NCBI GenBank assembly: GCA_015494005.1
Contig: WGCB01000335.1
Coordinates: forward strand, 1-14,626
Length of the DNA: 14,626 nucleotides
DNA from: Caldilineaceae bacterium
GTDB lineage: Bacteria > Chloroflexota > Anaerolineae > Caldilineales > Caldilineaceae
Reading direction: 5' to 3'
Shown: positions 1 through 6,472 of the stretch, in pieces
Position numbering within the stretch: the stretch's first letter is position 1
Layout: every line of letters starts with the position of its first letter
Position numbers and translations under genes: made by a program
Notes under the pieces: generated by a model
What the model saw: the letters and a program-made list of their open reading frames with translations, nothing else
What the model was told of the DNA's origin: nothing
Databases searched by the model: none

Positions 1-59
1 ATTTCCTGTAGGCCGATCTGTCTAGGCCCTTTTCTCAGGGTTTCGGCGTAGTACCTGAG

Positions 60-430
60 TGCTATGGGAAATTATCCCTAGCTTATCCCCAGGTGGGGAT
101 AACTTCGCTTGCCGGGGATAGCCCTGGGGATAATCGGGCGGAGAAGTGGATAAACAACCTTTTGAGAAGTTGGGTAAAGCCAATTGGGAGAAAACCGGCA
201 CTTTTCCAGGGTTTTGCGGTAGAACAGGTGGTCTACACAGCATCTAGTGGGCCTGGTTTTCCCACCCGAATTTTCTCATGGAAATCCAATTTCTATGCCC
301 CATTTTGTGGAAAATAGTACCCTGCTCCTAGGCCAAAACACCCACAAAATAGGGTTCAAAACAGGGGCGGGCACCCACATCTAGGGTGCCCAGGACTATC
401 CCCGCAAGTTTCTCCCCATATCCCCAGCGC
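60..430. other. Non-coding region with clustered DnaA-box-like nonamers (candidate oriC)
   Basis: No credible gene lies in 1-440. Six nonamers related to TTATCCACA fall within 82 bp: TTATCCCTA at 72-80, TTATCCCCA at 83-91, its complement at 94-102, a weaker one (CGGGGATAG) at 113-121, TGGGGATAA at 125-133, and AGTGGATAA (one mismatch to the E. coli consensus) at 145-153. TGTGGAAAA at 306-314 is the complement of TTTTCCACA, which fits TTWTNCACA. The first three boxes start 11 bp apart, about one helical turn, and boxes 2 and 3 form an inverted pair around a GG spacer. ATTTTGTGG (302-310) and CCACAAAAT (342-350) form another inverted repeat in an AT-richer stretch. This resembles a bacterial origin or a multi-site operator. 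No dnaA or dnaN is visible, so the origin reading is inference. Confidence 0.45.
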
Positions 431-506
431 CTATGACTAATACTACAAATGTGATCTTCTTACACAAAGGAAGTGAATAAACGGTTTCTCTGCCCCGTTA
501 CGGCCC

Positions 507-569
507 TGCCTCGGATGGCGCCTTCGGCGAGGCACACAAAGGCCCACCAGCACAGGGCGCCAGTGGGCC
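507..569 (-). terminator. Tandem stem-loops downstream of the M23 peptidase gene
   Basis: TGCCTCG (507-513) pairs with CGAGGCA (528-534), and GGCCCAC (541-547) pairs with GTGGGCC (563-569). Both lie 44-106 nt beyond the stop of the minus-strand acylase/M23 operon. Loops are 14-15 nt and no clear U-run follows, so this is a plausible but unproven transcript end. Confidence 0.4.
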
Positions 570-612
570 AACCGAACAGCTTCGCTCTTTCCCCTCTTCG
601 TGGACGCGCCCG

Positions 613-1155
613 CTATCGGCCGGCCACGCGGATCCCCCGGGCATAGGGCGGCAGGATGATGTCCACCGGATCCATGAAGGGCAGGGGATCCGTGTAGCCG
701 CCCCAGCCGTCCGAGCGGTTGTACGGGTTGGTGCGGATGCCGAAGTGGAGGTGGGGGCCGGTGCTGGTGCCGGTGTTGTTGGAGTAGCCCAGCAGCTGGC
801 CTCGTTCCACCCACTGGCCGGACTCCACGCTGACGCTCTGCATGTGGGCGCAGAGGGATTCCCCCCACCAGTGGCGCAGCTTCACGTAGCGGCCGAAGCC
901 CGTGTTGCCCGTGCCGATCTCGATGACCTGGCCGGCGTCCGTGGCCAGGATCTTGGTGCCGTTGGGCATGCCGAAGTCGATGCCGTTGTGTCCCTTCAGC
1001 GGCACGCCGCCCGGCTTGAACTGTTTGTAGAAATCCGGGTTCTCCCCCCACATCTGGGTGATGGGATGGCGCCCCTCGAAGGGGGTGGTCAGGTAGATCC
1101 CCTCGACCTCGTACAGCCCAGGGGCCAGGGGTTGGGTCACGAAGGTGAAGGTCAC
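613..1155 (-). CDS. M23 family metallopeptidase (LytM/peptidoglycan endopeptidase fold)
   Basis: A 180-residue zinc peptidase of the M23 (LytM) type, a family that cleaves peptide cross-bridges in peptidoglycan or acts on other glycine-rich peptides. The zinc signature is intact: HNGID gives H56 and D60, SLCAHM gives H104, and PHLHFG gives H135 and H137. By alignment with LytM, H56/D60/H137 bind zinc and H104/H135 are catalytic. The domain fills residues 45-165, so there is little beyond the catalytic core. The start is GTG, with AGGAGG 5 nt upstream (1161-1166). No signal peptide or membrane helix is visible, which is odd for a wall enzyme: it may be cytoplasmic, exported non-classically, or act on a non-wall substrate. 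It begins 20 nt after the acylase stop and is probably co-transcribed with it. Confidence 0.88.
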   Translation of the reverse strand: MTFTFVTQPLAPGLYEVEGIYLTTPFEGRHPITQMWGENPDFYKQFKPGGVPLKGHNGIDFGMPNGTKILATDAGQVIEIGTGNTGFGRYVKLRHWWGESLCAHMQSVSVESGQWVERGQLLGYSNNTGTSTGPHLHFGIRTNPYNRSDGWGGYTDPLPFMDPVDIILPPYARGIRVAGR

Positions 1156-1175
1156 GGTCTCCTCCTGATTCCAGC

Positions 1176-3557
1176 TTAGGGCAAAGGTTCCAGCACCAGT
1201 CTATCACCGGTGAGCCCATCTCGTCCAAAGCGCATGGGCAGGTACTCCACGTCTCGGTGGCGTCGGATCAGGTCGTCGTAGTGCTTGCTCAGCAGATTGC
1301 CCGACTGGCCCGTGGTGTGCATGAAGATGCTGCGGCTCAGGTCGCCCAGGTCCACGATCTGCCGGTAGCTGGGCACGTGCAGCTGGAGGTAGCGCCGTTC
1401 CACCCGCACCGGGGCCACGTTGACGGTGTAGGTGTCGCCCCCGTTCTCGATGGAGCGGTTGAAGAGCCAGCGCAGGGCGTCCACCTTGTCGAAGGGGGTG
1501 TGGGGGTAGAGGGTGCGGTGGACCTTGCCCCACTGCCACTTGCCCATGTCCGAGCCCATCTCTTCGCTCAGCTCGTCCAGGGCCGCGTCCAGGGCGGCCA
1601 GCGCGGTCTCCTGGCAGCTCTCCTGGGGGAAGCTCAGGACGTCGTCGCACCAGGTCCAGTAGACGTCCGGCTGGGCCATGACCTGGTGCAGGAAGAGGGG
1701 GTAGACCCGCTTGGCCATGCGCTCATAGAGGTCCCCTCGCAGATCGTCCTGGAACATGGCCATGCCCAGCTGCACATACCACGCCTCGTAGATGGCCGGG
1801 GCCGGGCTCTCCCGGTCCACGTGGCCGTCCCAGCCCTGGAGATAGCCCAGGGCCTCTGCCTGGCGCTCGTCTTGGGGCGTCACCTGGAGCAGGTAGGGCA
1901 GGAGATCTCGCACCTGGGTGCTCACCTGGTCCCCCTGGATGGCCTGCATGTCTGCCAGGTCGATGCGCTCTTCCCCGGCGCTCCGCTCCTGGATCAACTC
2001 CGCGATGCGCTCGGCTCGGTACGGCGGCGCCCAGTCGTCGGTCAGGTGGTAGGGGTAGCTGTCGTCCACCACCCGGTTGTTGGCGGTGACGATGTAGCCG
2101 GAGGCCGGATTGAGCTGCTGGGGCAGATCTTCGAAGGGGATGAAGCCAACCCACTCGTACTCGCTGTCCCAGCCGGGCACGGGGAGCTTGCCGTCCCCCC
2201 TGGCTCGGATGGGGATGCGCCCGGGCCCGAAGTAGCCGATGTTCCCCCCTACGTCCGCGTAGACGAAATTCTGGCTGGGGGCCACGTAGAGGCGCATGGC
2301 CTCCCGGAACTCCTCCCAGTTGCTCGCGTAATTGATGCCCAGGAAGGCATCCATGGTGGTGTCGTCCGGGTCCAGGGCGGTCCAGCGCATGGCCACGGGC
2401 GTGGTGGGCCGGGTGCTCACGTCGCTGAGCAGGGGGCCGTGCCGGGTGCTCCGAGCCGCCCAGCGGATGGGCTCGTCCTGCCCCTTCACGCGGATGATCT
2501 CCTCCACGATCTCCATGTCCACCCACTGGCCATCCGCCAGGTACTGGTTGGGGTTCTCCGGGTTGATGCGCTCGATGTAGAGGTCCTGGACGTCTGGGTT
2601 CAGGTTGGTGACGCCCCAGGCGATGCGTCCGTTGTGGCCGATGACCACGCTGGGCAGGCCGGGGAAGGTGGCGCCCACCACGTTCAGCTTGTCCCCGTGG
2701 AGCGCGGCCAGGTACCAGATGGAGGGGATGCGGGCCCCCAGGTGAGGGTCGTTGGCCAGCAGGGGCAGGCCCGACTCCGTGCGGCTGCCGGCCACCACCC
2801 AGTTGTTGCTGCCCACGTCCAGGCCGCCCAGGCCCAGGTCCAGCTGCAGCTGACTGTCCAGGGCCAGCAGATCGTCGATGGCCCCCGTGGCGATGGGCGG
2901 CTTTTCCAGGATGTTGATGCCGTCTTTCGGATAGCCGGCGAGGATCTGGGCGGTGCGTTCCGGTCCCAGGGCCTGGATCAGTTTGGCCCGGACCAGCTCC
3001 TTGCCCCAGTTGCCGCCTAGGTCCCAGGCCATCATCTTGACCCAGACCAGGGAGTCGATGACGGTCCACTCCTCCGGCTCCACTCCCAGGATCAGGAACT
3101 CCACGGGCAGGGTGTGCCCCTCCGCCAGCCAGGCGTTCACCCCGTCCGCGTAGGCCTGGAGCGCGGCTCGGCTCTCCGGGGAGATGGCTTCCCACATGGC
3201 CTGGGCCGCCCGAGCGAAGCCCATGGTGCGCAGGAACTTGTCCGTCTGCAGGGTGCTCTCCCCCAGGATCTCGCTGAGCCGGCCGTGGCCCGTGCGCCGC
3301 TGGATCTCCATCTGCCAGAGCCGGTCCTGGGCGTGGACGTAGCCCAGGGCGAAGAAGGCGTCGTGGTCCGTGCTGGCGAAGATGTGGGGCACGCCGTCCT
3401 GGTCCCGCAGGATCTCCACCGGGCCATCCAGCCCAGGGAGCTGGACCGTGCCCTGGGTGCGGGGGAGGCTGGTGCGGAGATAGAGCCAGCCGGCGGCCAG
3501 GCCGAGCAGGAGCAGGACGGGCAGGCCGAAGAGCAGGATTCGGGCGGTTTTTCGCAT
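1176..3557 (-). CDS. Penicillin acylase family protein (S45 Ntn-hydrolase), membrane-anchored
   Basis: A 793-residue N-terminal-nucleophile amidohydrolase. The family makes one precursor that cuts itself into alpha and beta chains and hydrolyses acyl-amide bonds in beta-lactams, N-acyl-homoserine lactones or other N-acyl compounds. Residues 7-28 form a hydrophobic signal anchor, placing the enzyme outside the membrane. The autocleavage site is the Gly-Ser in DVGSNNWVV, giving Ser250 as beta-chain nucleophile and an alpha/linker region of about 220 residues. Further family motifs are LANDPHLG (266-274), GHNGRIAWG (307-315), SGYIVTANNR (486-495, oxyanion Asn), GGDTYTVN (706-713) and GQSGNLLSKHYDD (750-762). 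Length is normal for the family. The ATG start fits the signal anchor, although its ribosome-binding site is weak. Substrate cannot be read from sequence; beta-lactam acylase, AHL acylase and cyclic lipopeptide acylase are all possible. Confidence 0.93.
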   Translation of the reverse strand: MRKTARILLFGLPVLLLLGLAAGWLYLRTSLPRTQGTVQLPGLDGPVEILRDQDGVPHIFASTDHDAFFALGYVHAQDRLWQMEIQRRTGHGRLSEILGESTLQTDKFLRTMGFARAAQAMWEAISPESRAALQAYADGVNAWLAEGHTLPVEFLILGVEPEEWTVIDSLVWVKMMAWDLGGNWGKELVRAKLIQALGPERTAQILAGYPKDGINILEKPPIATGAIDDLLALDSQLQLDLGLGGLDVGSNNWVVAGSRTESGLPLLANDPHLGARIPSIWYLAALHGDKLNVVGATFPGLPSVVIGHNGRIAWGVTNLNPDVQDLYIERINPENPNQYLADGQWVDMEIVEEIIRVKGQDEPIRWAARSTRHGPLLSDVSTRPTTPVAMRWTALDPDDTTMDAFLGINYASNWEEFREAMRLYVAPSQNFVYADVGGNIGYFGPGRIPIRARGDGKLPVPGWDSEYEWVGFIPFEDLPQQLNPASGYIVTANNRVVDDSYPYHLTDDWAPPYRAERIAELIQERSAGEERIDLADMQAIQGDQVSTQVRDLLPYLLQVTPQDERQAEALGYLQGWDGHVDRESPAPAIYEAWYVQLGMAMFQDDLRGDLYERMAKRVYPLFLHQVMAQPDVYWTWCDDVLSFPQESCQETALAALDAALDELSEEMGSDMGKWQWGKVHRTLYPHTPFDKVDALRWLFNRSIENGGDTYTVNVAPVRVERRYLQLHVPSYRQIVDLGDLSRSIFMHTTGQSGNLLSKHYDDLIRRHRDVEYLPMRFGRDGLTGDRLVLEPLP

Positions 3558-3608
3558 AGCGCGATCTCGTGGGTGGGGATGGCGAAGGGTGGTTCGGGGG
3601 ATGATCTG

Positions 3609-3637
3609 GGAAGGAGGCCCGAGGTTGGCCTCCTTCC
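3609..3637 (-). terminator. Strong hairpin after yggX
   Basis: GGAAGGAGGCC (3609-3619) and GGCCTCCTTCC (3627-3637) form an 11-bp perfect stem with a 7-nt loop, 13 nt past the yggX stop and before the acylase start at 3557. No U-tract follows on the minus strand, so termination may be incomplete. Confidence 0.6.
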
Positions 3638-3650
3638 GCGGTCTACGAAT

Positions 3651-3959
3651 TCACTTGCGGGGGGAGGCGCCCTTGGTGGCCATGCCGCCGCTGCCTTCCG
3701 GCGTCCAGCCCTCGGGCATCTGGGCCCCCTCCCCGAAGAAGAACTCCTCCATCTGGGCCAGCATGAACTCCTGGGCCCGGGGATCGGCCAGGCTCAGCCC
3801 GTAGTGGTTGATGAGGAGCACCGAGTGCTGCATCCAGAGCTCCCAGGCCTGCTGGGAGACGTTCTCGTAGATGCGCTGTCCCAGCTCCGATTTGAAGGGC
3901 GGTTTCTCCAGCCCCGGGAGCTCTCGCCCCAGTTTCACGCATTTCACTATGCGCACCAT
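3651..3959 (-). CDS. yggX: Probable Fe(2+)-trafficking protein (YggX family)
   Basis: A 102-residue protein of the YggX family, small cytosolic proteins linked to Fe(II) handling and protection of iron-sulfur clusters from oxidants. The hallmark core is clear: an N-terminal Cys7 (RIVKCVKLG), the GQRIYENVSQQAWELW segment, the MLIN-like LLINHYG, and the closing FFFGEG...PEGWTPE. E. coli YggX has about 91 residues; the extra length is a Gly/Ser/Lys tail after the last conserved block. The open frame extends 42 codons upstream, but the ATG at 3957-3959 is chosen because AGGAGG lies 10 nt before it and the family begins here. A consensus promoter lies about 115 nt upstream and a strong hairpin follows the stop, so it is probably monocistronic. 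The family is best known from proteobacteria, so acquisition by transfer is possible. Confidence 0.88.
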   Translation of the reverse strand: MVRIVKCVKLGRELPGLEKPPFKSELGQRIYENVSQQAWELWMQHSVLLINHYGLSLADPRAQEFMLAQMEEFFFGEGAQMPEGWTPEGSGGMATKGASPRK

Positions 3960-4074
3960 GTCTGTCTCGCCTCCTGTGTCGGTAGCCATCCGGCCCAGGA
4001 CGGGCCTGGGATGGGGTGTCGCGGCGCCCTTCCTCTCACGTGCTCCGGCGGGGGTTCCTTGCGGAGCGTGCTTG

Positions 4075-4104
4075 ATTATAGACACAGAGGCGCGGGGCTG
4101 TCAA
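4075..4104 (-). promoter_or_regulatory. Perfect-consensus sigma-70 promoter for yggX
   Basis: On the minus strand TTGACA (complement of 4099-4104) and TATAAT (complement of 4075-4080) are separated by 18 nt. Both hexamers match the consensus exactly. Transcription should start near 4068, leaving a leader of about 110 nt before yggX. The elements lie just outside the upstream gene, whose stop is at 4131. Confidence 0.8.
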
Positions 4105-4130
4105 CGCAGGGCGAAACGGCCCGGCGGCTG

Positions 4131-4838
4131 TCATGTGGCCACGGTGGCCAGGAGCTTGTCCGCTTTCTCCGCCACGTCCACGTGGAAGAGCTGGATGGTG
4201 GGCAGCAGCCAGGCCAGGGCGAAGCGGGGCTTGTGGTCCTTGTCCTCGCCGTAGTAGACCAGGGTGAAGCGGCCAGAGTCCACCTCTTTGCGGATCATGG
4301 CCCAGGCTTCCCGGAGCAGACGGCGCATCTTGGGCGGCAGCTCATCGAAGTCCCGGGCCAGGCCCTCCTCGCCCCGCTTCAGGATGAACTCGGTGGTCAG
4401 TCCACTGGAGTGGAAAGCCTGGATCAGGTGATGCAGTCGACGCTTCTTGAAGTAGGCCAGGAGCAACTCCCCGGCAGGGAGGCTGAAGAGCAGGGTCGGC
4501 TCCCCGTCCGGGCCGTGGTGGAAGGCCTCGATCACGCCTCGGCGCTCCTGCAGGGTCACCTGGATGGTCAGCCGCTCGTTCTTGGGCAGCTGCTTGATCA
4601 CCTCCTGCACCTCGAACGTCTCTCCTTCCTCCTCGTAGATGTCCCCTGCGGCCCGGCCCTTCTCCGTGGGCGCCACGAAGACCGCCGCCTGGCCGCCTCG
4701 CAGGCCGCTGATCAGATCGAAGCCCCAGGCCTTCAGGCTCTTCAGCTTCACCTCCATCTCCTCGGGGATGACGTCCCACTTCTCCCGGACGAAGGTGTTC
4801 AGGGCGTTGTGGTGTTTGCGCTCGAATTCAGTGGTCAT
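4131..4838 (-). CDS. Hypothetical protein, 235 aa, family not recognised
   Basis: I do not recognise a family. The protein is soluble and highly charged, with no signal peptide or membrane helix. The N-terminus (about 1-45) is rich in Lys/Glu/Trp and probably helical. A central part (50-140) looks mixed alpha/beta and includes two acidic runs, and the C-terminus ends with alternating hydrophobic segments around FTLVYYGEDKD and FALAWLLP. The start at 4838 is chosen over upstream alternatives because AGGAG lies 6 nt before it and the longer frame would run through a terminator hairpin. Two stem-loops lie upstream (4866-4889 and 4920-4957) and the yggX promoter lies just downstream, so it appears to be a single-gene unit. 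Codon use matches its neighbours, supporting a real gene. Confidence 0.75.
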   Translation of the reverse strand: MTTEFERKHHNALNTFVREKWDVIPEEMEVKLKSLKAWGFDLISGLRGGQAAVFVAPTEKGRAAGDIYEEEGETFEVQEVIKQLPKNERLTIQVTLQERRGVIEAFHHGPDGEPTLLFSLPAGELLLAYFKKRRLHHLIQAFHSSGLTTEFILKRGEEGLARDFDELPPKMRRLLREAWAMIRKEVDSGRFTLVYYGEDKDHKPRFALAWLLPTIQLFHVDVAEKADKLLATVAT

Positions 4839-4865
4839 TTCTCTCTCCTGTGCTGAAAATGGGTG

Positions 4866-4889
4866 CCAGGCGCGGATGTTTGCGCCTGG
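4866..4889 (-). promoter_or_regulatory. Leader stem-loop upstream of the 235-aa gene
   Basis: CCAGGCGC (4866-4873) pairs with GCGCCTGG (4882-4889) around an 8-nt loop, 27-51 nt before the ATG at 4838. It may be an mRNA leader structure or a second part of the upstream terminator. Confidence 0.35.
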
Positions 4890-4919
4890 ATTGAACCGGG
4901 GGGCTTCTTGGGATATCAT

Positions 4920-4957
4920 GGAACGGCGGGGACAGGCAACCCCATCCCCGCCGTTCC
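4920..4957 (-). terminator. 13-bp hairpin terminator after the membrane-protein operon
   Basis: GGAACGGCGGGGA (4920-4932) and TCCCCGCCGTTCC (4945-4957) form a perfect 13-bp stem with a 12-nt loop, starting 5 nt beyond the stop codon at 4963. There is no U-run, but position and stability argue for a transcript boundary. Confidence 0.65.
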
Positions 4958-4962
4958 GTTCG

Positions 4963-5535
4963 TTAGCCAGTGGCCTCGGCCACGTCCGCCGTCTCCGGCT
5001 GGGGTGGCTGGGACCGGGCCAGTTGCTGGGCGTACTCACCCAGGAGGTAGGCCACGGTCATGTCCAGCACCCAGACGAAGAAGGCGGCGGTCATCCCGCC
5101 CAGGAAGAGGCCGGTCATGATCAGGGCCAGGGCCTGGGCGCCGGGGGTGATGTGCAGGGCCACGGTGACCAGGAGCATCAGCACCACGAAGCCGTAGAAG
5201 GCGTAGCGGATGGGCGCCACGCTCTGGAGCAGGGTGCGCAGGAGCAGGATGAAGGTCAGCTCCGGCCGTGGCTCCCCGGGCATGGCCTGGCGGATGCGCT
5301 GGGATGCCTCCGCCTCGGACGTGCGGGTGCGCAGCACGTCCTCCAGCAGGCCGGCCGCCCAGGCGTAGTCCCGCAGCAGGCTGAAGCCCAGGAGCAGGAA
5401 GCCGAAGAAGCCCAGGACGAAGGCCACCTCGTGGGGCAGCAGGAGCGCTCCCCAGAGCAGGCCCAGCCAGGCCAGGATCACCCCGGCCAGGAAGAGGACG
5501 AGAAGGAACCAGAGCCATCCGTTCCGGCGCATCAT
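4963..5535 (-). CDS. Four-helix integral membrane protein, function unknown
   Basis: A 190-residue membrane protein with four hydrophobic segments, at about 7-32, 36-54, 111-129 and 134-158. A charged, cytosol-like loop (55-108, with RTRTSEAEASQRIRQ) separates the two hairpins, and a polar Gln/Pro/Glu-rich tail follows (170-190). No transporter, enzyme or sensor motif is recognised. Its start overlaps the stop of the upstream gene by 4 nt (ATGA), and AGGAGGG lies inside the end of that gene. Two adjacent ATG codons are possible starts (5533-5535 or 5530-5532). Coupling to a membrane-anchored partner suggests a two-protein envelope complex, which is inference only. The hairpin at 4920-4957 ends the operon. 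Confidence 0.75.
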   Translation of the reverse strand: MMRRNGWLWFLLVLFLAGVILAWLGLLWGALLLPHEVAFVLGFFGFLLLGFSLLRDYAWAAGLLEDVLRTRTSEAEASQRIRQAMPGEPRPELTFILLLRTLLQSVAPIRYAFYGFVVLMLLVTVALHITPGAQALALIMTGLFLGGMTAAFFVWVLDMTVAYLLGEYAQQLARSQPPQPETADVAEATG

Positions 5536-6080
5536 TGACCCTCCTTCGTGACTGTGGCTTCCGGAGTGGGCTCAGGCGTGGTCTGCTGCTCCGCCGGAGC
5601 GCTCTGCTGGCTGCCGCCCTCGCCCTGGAGCTGCTCCTTGCTGATCACCTGGGTGTGGTAGACGCTGTAGAGATCCGAGGACAGGGGGTGGGTGTAGGCC
5701 AGGGTGGTGGCCACCGCGTCCCCCACCTGGAGCTCCGCCGTGTCCGCCTTCAGGTCCAGGGCCACGCTGGTCACGGTGAAGGGTGGCAGGACCATGTTCA
5801 CGGGCACGTTGGTGAGCACGTAGGCAGGCTCCTCGGTCTCCTCCCCAGGGGTGAAGACCAGGGTGTGGTCCACCAGCTGCAGGGGGACCGGCCCCGGGTT
5901 GGAGATGGCATAGACGATGGTGTGGTTCTCCCGGTCATAGACCGTGCCCACCACGATGGGCGAGGCAGGGATGCTCCCCAGCTCCGCCACGGTGCGGTTG
6001 TAGGTCAGGAAGCCGCCGACTCCCAGGCCGAGCAACAGGCCGATGAGACCGATCAGGGTGAAAAGCACAGTTTTTCGCAT
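5532..6080 (-). CDS. Membrane-anchored exported protein, function unknown
   Basis: A 182-residue protein with a signal anchor at about residues 5-27, followed by a beta-rich domain (30-150) containing several Val/Thr/Ile strands such as IVVGTVYD and TIVYAISNPGPVPLQL. This suggests an Ig-like or FxLYD-like extracellular fold. The tail (153-182) is low-complexity Gln/Glu/Pro/Thr and probably disordered. I favour the ATG at 6078-6080 because GAGG lies about 9 nt upstream and the anchor begins directly; a GTG five codons earlier has no ribosome-binding site. It is translationally coupled to the four-helix protein downstream. The family is not recognised, and an adhesin-like or complex-scaffold role is only a guess. 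Confidence 0.72.
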   Translation of the reverse strand: MRKTVLFTLIGLIGLLLGLGVGGFLTYNRTVAELGSIPASPIVVGTVYDRENHTIVYAISNPGPVPLQLVDHTLVFTPGEETEEPAYVLTNVPVNMVLPPFTVTSVALDLKADTAELQVGDAVATTLAYTHPLSSDLYSVYHTQVISKEQLQGEGGSQQSAPAEQQTTPEPTPEATVTKEGQ

Positions 6081-6472
6081 GGTTTCGTTCCTCACTTGTG
6101 GATTTGTCAGAGTGGATCCGGTGACACGTCTGTCTCAGGGCGTTCCTGCCCTGTCACTCCCGGGGTGATGGGCATTGCCCTTCATCTGTGAGGATAGCGG
6201 CTGACTGTCTGTGCTCCGTTTGCTCTGTGTTAGACGTGTGTTAGTTGCCTTGCGTCCGGCCCGATCCCTGCCAGCGCCGAGAAACCGCGAACTTTTCCGT
6301 TGCTTCCCAGGCTGTGAAAATTCCAGTGAAAGTCCCCGTGAAGGTTCCAGAAAACAAAATTCCTTGTGGAAATTTCGAGCCTGCCACGGTTCATAGAGAT
6401 AGCCCCTCAACGCAGAGAGCGGCATGGCTCTCACCAGTCATCCGTTGACCCGTCACACGGAAGGACCCCGCC
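6081..6472. promoter_or_regulatory. Divergent intergenic region (392 bp)
   Basis: It separates the minus-strand membrane operon from the plus-strand formyltransferase and contains no convincing gene. It holds an inverted repeat near the minus-strand gene: CAGGGC (6136-6141) with GCCCTG (6148-6153), flanked by GTGACA (6121-6126) and TGTCAC (6152-6157). A tandem 12-bp repeat lies at 6314-6349. Base composition drops toward AT between 6290 and 6380. No confident -35/-10 pair could be assigned in either direction. Confidence 0.5.
6314..6349 (+). repeat. Three tandem imperfect 12-bp repeats
   Basis: GTGAAAATTCCA (6314-6325), GTGAAAGTCCCC (6326-6337) and GTGAAGGTTCCA (6338-6349) are contiguous, all starting GTGAA and spaced 12 bp. 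They lie in non-coding DNA about 125-160 bp before the formyltransferase ATG, which is consistent with iterated binding sites for a regulator. Confidence 0.6.

Noticed and set aside
22..317. Two small open frames (about 73 codons each) in the left intergenic region
   Set aside because: They overlap on opposite strands and the box cluster, lack ribosome-binding sites and show no protein-like pattern.
1257..3020. 587-codon open frame on the plus strand
   Set aside because: Antisense to the acylase gene, whose catalytic motifs are all intact; no motifs and biased Val/Gly/His composition.
3114..4856. 580-codon open frame on the plus strand
   Set aside because: It crosses three minus-strand genes, a terminator and a promoter, with no recognisable domain.
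4839..5039. N-terminal extension of the 235-aa protein
   Set aside because: It would translate through a 13-bp terminator hairpin and the previous gene's end. The ATG at 4838 has a good ribosome-binding site.
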